Shown here: one piece after another, positions 31,538 through 38,570 of the stretch
How positions within the stretch are numbered: position 1 is the stretch's first letter
Layout: each line of letters starts with the position of its first letter
NCBI GenBank assembly: GCA_004173235.1
Contig: SEAC01000013.1
Span: 1 to 50,188, forward strand
Direction: 5' to 3'
DNA: 50,188 nucleotides
Origin: Chitinophagaceae bacterium
GTDB taxonomy: Bacteria > Bacteroidota > Bacteroidia > Chitinophagales > Chitinophagaceae
Translations under genes and position numbers: made by a program
The notes under the pieces: model-generated
Told to the model about the DNA's origin: nothing
Seen by the model: the letters and a program-made list of their open reading frames with translations, nothing else
The model's database searches: none

Positions 31538-32644
31538 ATGCCAAAACCGTATAGCCAGGTGCGTGCCATGCTGGCCATCACAGTAGCCAGCCTGCGGTCC
31601 ACCTTCAAAAGCCCGCAGTCCATCTTTTTCGGGCTGTTCTTCCCGATCGTGCTCATCATGATCTTCGGTGCACTCGGGCGCGGCGGCGGCGGCGCTTCGG
31701 TGGACGTCGCTTTTGAAAAAGCCGCGGACACGCACAACCCTCTGTACGATTCGCTGGTAACGGCGCGCAGCCTGCATATCGTTCCGCGCGACCAGCCCGG
31801 CAAAGACGTAGAAGAGCTGCTGAAGAAAGGACGCATCACGGCCATTATCGACATCCGTCATGCCCACACGCCCCAGGCACCCTACGAGCTCCACCTGCGC
31901 GTAACACAGGCGAGCGGCAAAGAACTCCCGATCCTCATCCCCGTGCTTCGCGACATCATCAGCCGTGTAGACCGTCAGGTGTATAGCGGACGGCCCACCT
32001 TTGCCGAAATCACTTCCACCACGCAGCCGGGTCGGGAATACAAAATGATCGACTTCTTTCTTCCGGGCATGATCGGCTTCTCGCTCATCGGCGCGGCCGT
32101 GTTCGGTGTGGCCTTCCTTTTCTATTCGATGCGCGAAACGCTGGTGCTGAAGCGGCTGTACTCCACGCCCATCCGCCGCGGCTACATCATCATGGGCGAA
32201 AGTCTTTCCCGGGTGCTCTTTCAATTGCTGGTGGTGCTCGTGCTCATTGCTTTCGGCTATTTCTTTTACGACTTCACGCTCGCCCACGGTGCAGTGACCC
32301 TACTCGACATGCTGTTCCTTTCCTTCCTGGCACTCCTGGTTTTCATGGCGTTCGGATTTTTCATTGCCAGCATTGCGCGCAACCAGAACGTGATCCCGAT
32401 TTACGCCAACTTGTTCATGTTCCCGCAATACTTCCTGTCGGGCACCTTTTTCTCCCGCGAAGCCCTTCCCTCCTTCCTTCAGCCGATCCTCAAATTTCTG
32501 CCGCTCACCGCGCTGAACGATTCGATGCGCAAGGTTGCCTTCGAAGGAGCCGGCCTCCCGTCGTGCTGGCAGGAGATCATCATCCTTTCCGTGTGGGGTG
32601 TCATCATCTATGCCGCTACGGTGAAAGTGTTCCGCTGGGAATGA
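31538..32644 (+). CDS. ABC-2 type transporter permease
   Basis: A 368-residue inner-membrane permease. The first helix is SIFFGLFFPIVLIMIFGALG (about 27-46), then an external domain of about 140 residues, then five more helices, including GMIGFSLIGAAVFGVAFLFYSMRE, LLVVLVLIAFGYFFY and MAFGFFIASIARNQNVIPIY. The ABC-2 signature region SMRETLVLKRLYSTPIRRGYII and PQYFLSGTFFSREALPSFLQ are typical. It matches the YhhJ/DrrB-like permeases. No ATPase gene is adjacent, so the partner must be encoded elsewhere. It begins immediately after the tandem repeat array. Confidence 0.9.
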   Translation: MPKPYSQVRAMLAITVASLRSTFKSPQSIFFGLFFPIVLIMIFGALGRGGGGASVDVAFEKAADTHNPLYDSLVTARSLHIVPRDQPGKDVEELLKKGRITAIIDIRHAHTPQAPYELHLRVTQASGKELPILIPVLRDIISRVDRQVYSGRPTFAEITSTTQPGREYKMIDFFLPGMIGFSLIGAAVFGVAFLFYSMRETLVLKRLYSTPIRRGYIIMGESLSRVLFQLLVVLVLIAFGYFFYDFTLAHGAVTLLDMLFLSFLALLVFMAFGFFIASIARNQNVIPIYANLFMFPQYFLSGTFFSREALPSFLQPILKFLPLTALNDSMRKVAFEGAGLPSCWQEIIILSVWGVIIYAATVKVFRWE

Positions 32645-32681
32645 AGTCGGGAGCCGGCAATCGTGAATCGGCCGTGCCAAC

Positions 32682-32731
32682 CTTTCAAAACCTTTCAAAA
32701 CCTTTCAAAACCTCTCTCAAAACCTCTCCCC
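32682..32731. repeat. CCTTTCAAAA word repeats
   Basis: Three exact CCTTTCAAAA decamers, then CCTCTCTCAAAACCTCTCCC, fill the permease-SRPBCC spacer, preceded by GGCAATCGTGAATCGGCC, the same style as near 10020. Confidence 0.75.
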
Positions 32732-33199
32732 TTGCGCATCATCAAACTCGGCATACTATCCGTCTTCTTTCTCTTCCTCGTGTGGACACTTCTCTCGCTG
32801 ATGATTCCTTCGGACGTGCGGATCTCGAAGGCCACGAACATCGCCGCGCAGCCAGCAACGATCTGGAGGCTGGTGAACGACAGCGCGCAGTGGCGTAGCT
32901 GGCACCCCTGGTTTGGCGACAGCAGCCCGGTAGCCAAATCGGTCCGCTTTCATTGGGAAACGCGCAACGACTCCATCTCCGAAGTAACCCTAAGCCATCC
33001 CGGCGTGCGCGACCTGCACAACGGTTTCCGGCTGCATCGCTTTGAAGGCGCCGACTCGCTTACGCTGCAGTGGTATATTGATTTCAAGCTGCGCTGGTAC
33101 CCGTGGGAGAAATTCAGCTCGCTGTTTTTTGAAAATTCCTATGGCAATATGATGCAAACAGGTCTGGAAAAGCTGAAGAGCGAAGCACATGGCAATTGA
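32732..33199 (+). CDS. SRPBCC-family protein with N-terminal membrane anchor
   Basis: A 155-residue protein: one N-terminal hydrophobic helix (IKLGILSVFFLFLVWTLLSLMI), then an SRPBCC/START-like domain of about 120 residues (SKATNIAAQPATIWRLVNDSAQW, WHPWF near the pocket entrance, SVRFHWETRNDSISEVTLS and a C-terminal helix MMQTGLEKLKSEA). The family forms a deep cavity for hydrophobic ligands; the ligand is unknown. A TTG at 32732 is the likely start, because the upstream frame is only repeat sequence. Confidence in the start is moderate. Confidence 0.75.
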   Translation: MRIIKLGILSVFFLFLVWTLLSLMIPSDVRISKATNIAAQPATIWRLVNDSAQWRSWHPWFGDSSPVAKSVRFHWETRNDSISEVTLSHPGVRDLHNGFRLHRFEGADSLTLQWYIDFKLRWYPWEKFSSLFFENSYGNMMQTGLEKLKSEAHGN

Positions 33200-33283
33200 A
33201 CTCCAAAGTGATATGAACGCGGCTGAAAGCCGATCAAGCTAAACACGATCCAAACAGGAAGGATGGCAACCTATTCCGATTTT

Positions 33284-33316
33284 TGACTTTTGATTTTCGA
33301 CTTTTTACTTTTTTCA
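33284..33316. repeat. TTTTGACTTTTGATTTT word repeat
   Basis: Four T-rich words of the form GA(C/T)TTTT with small changes lie upstream of the sigma factor gene. Confidence 0.45.
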
Positions 33317-33372
33317 CCCTCCGTGCAACGAAAACGCTCCGCGCTTTGTCAGATGGGCAACCAAAGCTGTCG

Positions 33373-33930
33373 ATGGACAATCGTGAACTCGTACGCAATG
33401 CCCTGAAAGGGAGGCCCAGCGCTCAAAAGGCGTTGTACGACCACTTTGCGCCCGACATGCTGGCCGTTTGCTACCGCTACACCAAATCCACCGAAGACGC
33501 CGAAGATGTTTTGCAGGAAGGCTTCGTGCGCGTTTTTCTAAACCTGCACCAGTACCGTTTCGAGGGTGAGCTTGGGGGTTGGATCCGACGCATTATGGTG
33601 CATACCGCGCTCAACTTTTTGAAAAAGCGGGCGCCCTACAACAGTGGATTCTCCTTCGACAACGATCACCTGCACCCGGTGGCACACGAAGATCCGGGGG
33701 TAACGCTCGACGCCAAGGACCTGGCTGCGCTCATCCGGCAATTGCCGACGGGCTACCAGGCCATTTTCAACCTTTATGCCGTGGAAGGATACAGCCATGC
33801 GGAAATCGGGCAGCTGCTGGGGGTCCAGGAAGGAACCTCGCGCTCGCAATACGCCCGCGCCCGCTCGCTGCTCATCACATGGATCCGCAGGCATGAAGAC
33901 AACATTCAAAAGGTGACCTATGCACGCTAA
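33373..33930 (+). CDS. ECF-type sigma-70 factor
   Basis: A 185-residue sigma factor with only regions 2 and 4. Region 2: about 20-80 (LYDHFAPDMLAVCYRYTKSTEDAEDVLQEGFVRVFLNLHQY). Region 4: about 125-175 (LPTGYQAIFNLYAVEGYSHAEIGQLLGVQEGTSRSQYARARSLL), with the HTH for the -35 box. It is of the Bacteroidota ECF type that lacks region 3. The start ATG at 33373 gives MDNRELVRNALKGRP. It overlaps the next gene by 11 bases, so the sigma factor and the membrane protein are translationally coupled, as in sigma/anti-sigma pairs. Confidence 0.93.
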   Translation: MDNRELVRNALKGRPSAQKALYDHFAPDMLAVCYRYTKSTEDAEDVLQEGFVRVFLNLHQYRFEGELGGWIRRIMVHTALNFLKKRAPYNSGFSFDNDHLHPVAHEDPGVTLDAKDLAALIRQLPTGYQAIFNLYAVEGYSHAEIGQLLGVQEGTSRSQYARARSLLITWIRRHEDNIQKVTYAR

Positions 33931-35221
33931 TCGATTTGAACGGGACGTACAGGAAAAGCTCCAGGGGATGCAGGTGCAGCCCACGCCCCCCGTTTGGGCC
34001 GCCGTGGAAGGCCGCATCCGGCGGGAGCGTCGCAGGCGCCGACTTTTATTCTTCTGGTTGCTGCCGCTGCTCCTGCTCGGTTTCGGCATTGTTCGATGGG
34101 GGAACAACTCCCCTGCGCCCGACACTCCCGGTGCGATGGCGGAGCGCAGCACGCCCGCTGAACGTTCCCGTATTTCTACGGATGTCCAGCCCTCGCGTAA
34201 TCGCGGTGACATGCACGAAGACATTGTGCCCATAAAAAGTGTTGCGCAGCCGGCAACGGGCAGCACGGTCTCGGATCCTAACCCGGTTGACGCCGCTCCA
34301 GTGATGGGGCAAGGTCCCACTGCTACAGCAAAAAATCGCCGTAGAAATACGGTATCGGTGGCGAAGCGCGCTAAGGGCAACAACGACTTCCGAAAAACAA
34401 AAGGCAGCGCCACAACCAGCGATGCCTCCTCGCCGGCCCGGTCTTACAGCGCGCCACTTGCAGCCACAGCTGCTACCACACCGCTTCCTGCAATGATTCC
34501 GGCCGAAACCCCTCTTCCGGATTCGGCTGGAAAGATCACTGCGGCTTTACCGCGGGCCGACACTGCAGCGAAGGCGACAACACCTGCTGTCTCGCCGAAG
34601 CCAAGCAAGCGCCGGATGCAATGGGCATTCGAGGCAGGCGCCGGCATCGCGCAACCCTCCGGTGGCGCAACGGAAGCACGCGCCGACGCTTTCTCCGCCC
34701 TCGCCAGCAATTCCGGCTCCAGCACGCAAAGCTGGCAGTCGGGACCTGCATTGCACGCCTCGCTTCGACTCAGCCTGCCACTCAAAGGAAGACTACGCCT
34801 CCAAACGGGCGTTGGCCTCGAATGGATGCGCCTTCGCCACGAAACAACCAGTACCTACTATTCCGGCATGGGCAGCTCGGGCACTCCTTTTACAGGAACC
34901 AGCAGCAACAGCTTTACGAAGAGCACTGATTTACAACCACTCCTCTTTGTGCAGCTTCCAGTGGCGCTCGAATGGCGTCCATCCGCACGGTCCTCCTTCA
35001 CCGTCAACGGCGGCCTGCGTATCGACCAAATGCTCAGCAAACGGGTCGGCTACGGCCTGCAGTCCACAACGGTGAACGTGGAGCTCGGTGCGCGCTTTCG
35101 CGTAATGAAAGTAGGACGACACAGCATCGAAGCCGGTCCTCGATTCTCTGCCGGTCTCACGCGTTTCGATGCAACGCGCCGCCTGCTGGGTGCGGGAGCG
35201 ACACTGCGTTTTTCTTTCTGA
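33920..35221 (+). CDS. Membrane-anchored protein with C-terminal beta-barrel domain, probable anti-sigma partner
   Basis: A 433-residue protein. Residues 1-48 form a soluble segment (FERDVQEKLQGMQVQPTPP, then WAAVEGRI) like the cytoplasmic end of anti-sigma factors; residues about 48-66 are a membrane helix (LLFFWLLPLLLLGFGIVRW) flanked by Arg; then a low-complexity Ala/Thr/Pro linker of about 160 residues; then an outer-membrane barrel-like domain (FEAGAGIAQPSGG to LLGAGATLRFSF, ending in Phe). The arrangement suggests an inner-membrane anchor joined to a barrel. Two CCGTAGAAATACGG motifs lie in its linker. Co-expressed with the sigma factor through the 11-base overlap. The anti-sigma role is inference. 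Confidence 0.75.
   Translation: MHANRFERDVQEKLQGMQVQPTPPVWAAVEGRIRRERRRRRLLFFWLLPLLLLGFGIVRWGNNSPAPDTPGAMAERSTPAERSRISTDVQPSRNRGDMHEDIVPIKSVAQPATGSTVSDPNPVDAAPVMGQGPTATAKNRRRNTVSVAKRAKGNNDFRKTKGSATTSDASSPARSYSAPLAATAATTPLPAMIPAETPLPDSAGKITAALPRADTAAKATTPAVSPKPSKRRMQWAFEAGAGIAQPSGGATEARADAFSALASNSGSSTQSWQSGPALHASLRLSLPLKGRLRLQTGVGLEWMRLRHETTSTYYSGMGSSGTPFTGTSSNSFTKSTDLQPLLFVQLPVALEWRPSARSSFTVNGGLRIDQMLSKRVGYGLQSTTVNVELGARFRVMKVGRHSIEAGPRFSAGLTRFDATRRLLGAGATLRFSF
34168..34181. repeat. CCGTATTTCTACGG palindromic motif
   Basis: A perfect copy within the barrel gene, in the linker coding region (reads Arg-Ile-Ser-Thr). As RNA the other strand would form a five-base-pair stem with a GAAA tetraloop. 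Confidence 0.85.
34339..34352. repeat. CCGTAGAAATACGG palindromic motif
   Basis: The opposite orientation of the motif, 171 bases after the first copy and in the same gene, where it reads Arg-Arg-Asn-Thr. Stem CCGTA/TACGG with loop GAAA. Confidence 0.85.
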
Positions 35222-35270
35222 CGATGCAACGCCCGTCGCCGGCCGCTTGTCAGATGCAAAACCGAACGCA

Positions 35271-36497
35271 ATGAAACACCTCTGCCTGCTGCTGCTGCCA
35301 CTGCTCCTGCTTGGAGCCTGCTCCCGCGACCCGAAAGAATGCCGCACGAAAGAACGCATCTATACGCCCTACTTCAAGTCGCGCTTCGAAGTGCGTGCAG
35401 GAATGCACGGCACGTCCGCCCGGCCCATCGAGCGCCCTGGCAAACTGTATTCCTACGGTAGCTGGCTCTTCCTCAGCGACCAGGAGCAAGGCATACATAT
35501 CATCGACAACCAAAATCCTGCAGCACCCGCGCAACGCGCATTCTTACCCGTTCCGGGCAACGTTGATGTGGCAGTTGAAGGCCACTATCTCTACGCCGAT
35601 TCCTGGTCGGACCTCGTTGTGTTCGACATCTCGGATATGCGAAACGTGCGGCCCGTAAAGTTCATTCCCGATGTATTCCCGCAGCGCGCTTACTACTGGA
35701 ATGCAAACGGCATCTCCGACTCAACGCTGGTGATCGCTGGCTACACCGTGCGCGACACGATGGTGGCCTGCGCGCAAAAAGTAGGCGGTGGCGGTTGGGG
35801 CCCTTTCCTGGGAACCCTCGCCAGCAGCGGCGGAGGCACCGCCGGATCGATGTCGCGGTTCGCACTCACCGCGGGCCGCCTTTACACGGTGGATGGCAAT
35901 GACCTCCGCACGTATTCCATCAGCAACCCCGCCGACCCGCAGGCGGGAGGCATCACAGCTATCAATGCAAATGCGGAAACGGTCTTTCCCTTCGGCAACA
36001 GCCTCTTCATCGGCACCACTACGGGAATGCACATCTACGACATCAGCACTCCCGCTCAGCCGCACTACCTGAGCCGCTTTGAGCACGCACGCCTGTGCGA
36101 CCCGGTGGTCACCGACGGCATCCATGCATTCGTAACGCTGCGCAGCGGCGGATTTTGCGGCGGTTCGCAAAACCAGCTCGATGTGCTGCGGGTGACCAAT
36201 CTTTTGCAACCCACCCCTGTGCGCAGCTACGAACTGAGCAACCCGCACGGCCTCGCCAGGGAGGGCAACCTGCTGTTTGTGTGTGATGGCGATGCCGGGG
36301 TAAAGGTGTATGACTGCACCGATCCGGCCAACCTGCAGCTGCTCGAAAAAGTACCGGTGTCGGGCACTTACGATGTCATCGCGCAAAACGGAACGCTGTA
36401 CCTCGTTTCAGCGAATGGGCTCTACCAGTATAACTACGGTACGGGAACTAATTATCGCCCGCTGCAACTGAAAAGCATCGTGCCTGCGCGGCCCTGA
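35271..36497 (+). CDS. LVIVD-repeat lipoprotein
   Basis: A 408-residue lipoprotein (MKHLCLLLLPLLLLGAC, lipid Cys17). It contains several LVIVD-type repeats that build a propeller: WLFLSDQEQGIHIIDNQNPA, DVAVEGHYLYADSWSDLVVFD, RLYTVDGNDLRTYSISNPAD, SLFIGTTTGMHIYDISTPAQ and LLFVCDGDAGVKVYDCTDPA. Such proteins are surface or periplasmic and of unknown ligand. It is the third gene of the sigma-barrel-lipoprotein set, 49 bases after the barrel gene. It ends directly against the convergent queG gene, with no spacer. Confidence 0.88.
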   Translation: MKHLCLLLLPLLLLGACSRDPKECRTKERIYTPYFKSRFEVRAGMHGTSARPIERPGKLYSYGSWLFLSDQEQGIHIIDNQNPAAPAQRAFLPVPGNVDVAVEGHYLYADSWSDLVVFDISDMRNVRPVKFIPDVFPQRAYYWNANGISDSTLVIAGYTVRDTMVACAQKVGGGGWGPFLGTLASSGGGTAGSMSRFALTAGRLYTVDGNDLRTYSISNPADPQAGGITAINANAETVFPFGNSLFIGTTTGMHIYDISTPAQPHYLSRFEHARLCDPVVTDGIHAFVTLRSGGFCGGSQNQLDVLRVTNLLQPTPVRSYELSNPHGLAREGNLLFVCDGDAGVKVYDCTDPANLQLLEKVPVSGTYDVIAQNGTLYLVSANGLYQYNYGTGTNYRPLQLKSIVPARP

Positions 36498-37442
36498 TCA
36501 AAGGGATTCGTTTCCTTTAAGAAAGCGCAGGTTGCGCTGAATGCCCTTGTGCCTGGCACGGCTAAGCGGGGAGCCCCGGAAGATCTTGCGGAAGGCCTCC
36601 TCGCTTAGCTGTTCCCACTCGCCGCTCGAAAGCTTCAACACTTCCGGGATCGGCGTGAATGCAGTCTCCTGGTGCGGACTGCTGAAGCGATTCCAGGGGC
36701 AAACCTCCTGGCAGGTATCGCAGCCAAACATCCAGTTGCCAAACTTCCCTTCCATCTCAGCGGGGATGAGCGCATCTTTCAGCTCGATGGTAAAATACGA
36801 GATGCAGCGACTGCCATCAATGGTCTTGTCGGGCAGAATGGCTTCTGTGGGACAGGCCTGAATGCAGCGCGTGCAGGAGCCGCAGTAATCGCGCGCAAAG
36901 GGGTCATCGTATTCCAGCTCCAGGTCGGTAATAAGTGTTGCGATGAAGAAATAGGAGCCGGCGCCTTTATGAATGAGATTGCCGTTCTTGCCCACCCAGC
37001 CTAGCCCGCTGCGCTGCGCCCAACTGCGTTCGAGCACCGGCGCAGAATCTACAAAGCCTCGCCCTTCGATGGCGCCAATGGCTACGCGGGCTTCGGCAAG
37101 CAGTGCATTGAGCTTGCTGCGGATCACGTCGTGGTAGTCTTGCCCCCACGCATAGCGCGCCACGCGTACGTCGGACGTTGCCTCTTCTTCGGGATAGTAG
37201 TTGAGCAAAAACGTGATGACCGAGCGGGCACCCGGAACGAGCTTGCGCGGGTCCACGCGGAGGTCGAAATGATTTTCCATGTACTGCATGTCACCCTGGT
37301 ATCCCTGCCCCAGCCAACGCTCGAGGCGACGGGCATCGTCGTCGAGCGCAACGGCTTGCGCAATACCGCAATGGTCGAAACCATGACGGCGTGCGGCGGC
37401 GCGGATCCATTGGGTATGATGAGCGGCAGCGCTCACTGGCAC
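36498..37442 (-). CDS. queG: Epoxyqueuosine reductase
   Basis: A 314-residue enzyme that reduces epoxyqueuosine to queuosine in tRNA, using cobalamin and two 4Fe-4S clusters. The first cluster motif is CGSCTRCIQACPTEAI, the second CDTCQEVCPWN. N-terminal family marks are HGFDHCGIAQ, LERWLGQGYQGDMQYMENH, RVARYAWGQDYHDVIRSKL, and GRGFVDSAPVLERSWAQRSGLGWVGKN. The start is a GTG at 37442 that overlaps the stop of the upstream gene by 10 bases, so translation is probably coupled. The C-terminal HEAT region of some QueG proteins is short here. Confidence 0.94.
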   Translation of the reverse strand: MPVSAAAHHTQWIRAAARRHGFDHCGIAQAVALDDDARRLERWLGQGYQGDMQYMENHFDLRVDPRKLVPGARSVITFLLNYYPEEEATSDVRVARYAWGQDYHDVIRSKLNALLAEARVAIGAIEGRGFVDSAPVLERSWAQRSGLGWVGKNGNLIHKGAGSYFFIATLITDLELEYDDPFARDYCGSCTRCIQACPTEAILPDKTIDGSRCISYFTIELKDALIPAEMEGKFGNWMFGCDTCQEVCPWNRFSSPHQETAFTPIPEVLKLSSGEWEQLSEEAFRKIFRGSPLSRARHKGIQRNLRFLKGNESL

Positions 37443-38491
37443 TTAATTTCAGCACCGCCATCGATGGTGGCTTTGATGTCCATCATCGCATCGGCGTTCT
37501 TGCTTTTATCCATTTCCTTCAACAGGTAAGCAAATACATAGCCGCGGCAGAAGTCCACTACAACGCTCGTTCCGCCAAAGGAAGGCATTGCGAGCGCGTT
37601 TGCCTTGCTACCCGAAACTTCCAGCGCCCAGCCGCCCATCGTCCAATCGTAAGCCGCTACTTCTTTAGGCGCGCCCTTCAGGTCGGCAGCTTGGGTAACG
37701 AGCGAACGAAATAGATAGATCGATTCCGGCTTCAGCAGCGCTACACCGCGCCACTGGCCGCCATTGAGCAGCCAACGTCCGAAATTGGTAAGGTCTGCAG
37801 CCGTGGTCCTGGCACCAAAAGAAGGGCTCACGATGGAGCCGTCGAGACTCATGAAATTGGAGCCGCGCATAGCCAGCGGCCGAAACACACGCTGCGCCAT
37901 CAGCTGCTCGAACTTACGCTTCGTCACTTTTTCGATGATGGCGGCAACGATTGTATAACCACGGTCGCTGTAACGCGCCTCGGTGCCGGGATTGGACTGT
38001 ATCTCTTTCGACGCATAAGAATTGGCTACCTTTTCATAAGATTCACCTTTGTCGCGGCTGAACAGCTCGAGCTTCGAGGGAACCTGAATGCCCGATTGGT
38101 GCGTGAGGCAATGCCGAATGGTGATGTAGTTCTTTCCATACCGGGCAAATTCGGGCAGGTAGTCCGCTACCTTGTCGTCGAGCGAGAACTTGCCTTCTTC
38201 AACCATCATCAGTGCGAGCGCGGTAGTGAACCATTGAGTAATGTAACCGGCATCTCCCTGGCCCCGAACGATGTTGAAGAACTTTGTGTCGTTTTTATAA
38301 ACGATGGTGTCTTTGCTGGCCACAGCCAACACGATGTTGTTGTTCTTGAGCAGGCGGGCCTTCTGTTCCATCAAACCGCTCATGGCGGCGGTATCCATTT
38401 GGGACAATTGGGCCTGGGAAGCCTGAAAGAATAGCAGGAAAGCAGCTACAGCACTGACTTTCAGGCAGATCGAACGGGTGTTTAACGTCAT
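37433..38491 (-). CDS. Beta-lactamase/class C serine hydrolase homologue without catalytic Ser and Lys
   Basis: A 352-residue exported protein (signal MTLNTRSICLKVSAVAAFLLFF) of the serine beta-lactamase-like (DUF3471/PBP-like) family, as seen from YITIRHCLTHQSGI, EARYSDRGYTIVAAIIEKV (Tyr motif present as YSD), RVFRPLAMRGSNF and the C-terminal GGTSVVVDFCRGYVF. In place of the family SxxK (usually SCSKW) the sequence reads YITQW in GYITQWFTTALALM, so both nucleophile Ser and Lys are replaced. The protein is therefore probably not a hydrolase and may bind peptide or glycan. The start is the ATG at 38491, divergent from clpB. Confidence 0.85.
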   Translation of the reverse strand: MTLNTRSICLKVSAVAAFLLFFQASQAQLSQMDTAAMSGLMEQKARLLKNNNIVLAVASKDTIVYKNDTKFFNIVRGQGDAGYITQWFTTALALMMVEEGKFSLDDKVADYLPEFARYGKNYITIRHCLTHQSGIQVPSKLELFSRDKGESYEKVANSYASKEIQSNPGTEARYSDRGYTIVAAIIEKVTKRKFEQLMAQRVFRPLAMRGSNFMSLDGSIVSPSFGARTTAADLTNFGRWLLNGGQWRGVALLKPESIYLFRSLVTQAADLKGAPKEVAAYDWTMGGWALEVSGSKANALAMPSFGGTSVVVDFCRGYVFAYLLKEMDKSKNADAMMDIKATIDGGAEIKCQ

Positions 38492-38570
38492 AATTTCCGG
38501 TAATTGAGGCTTGGAATTGGATTTGTGAACATACGTAAAACGGGCAAAACAAAACGCTAAAAGCAAGTCA

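Noticed and set aside
28875..31544. An 889-residue open frame on the minus strand opposite sppA
   Set aside because: Only its last 166 residues are a protein (folK). The rest is the antisense of sppA and the tandem repeat; the GC-rich third-position bias opens the opposite frame.
37433..38491. A beta-lactamase conferring resistance
   Set aside because: The catalytic Ser and Lys are absent.
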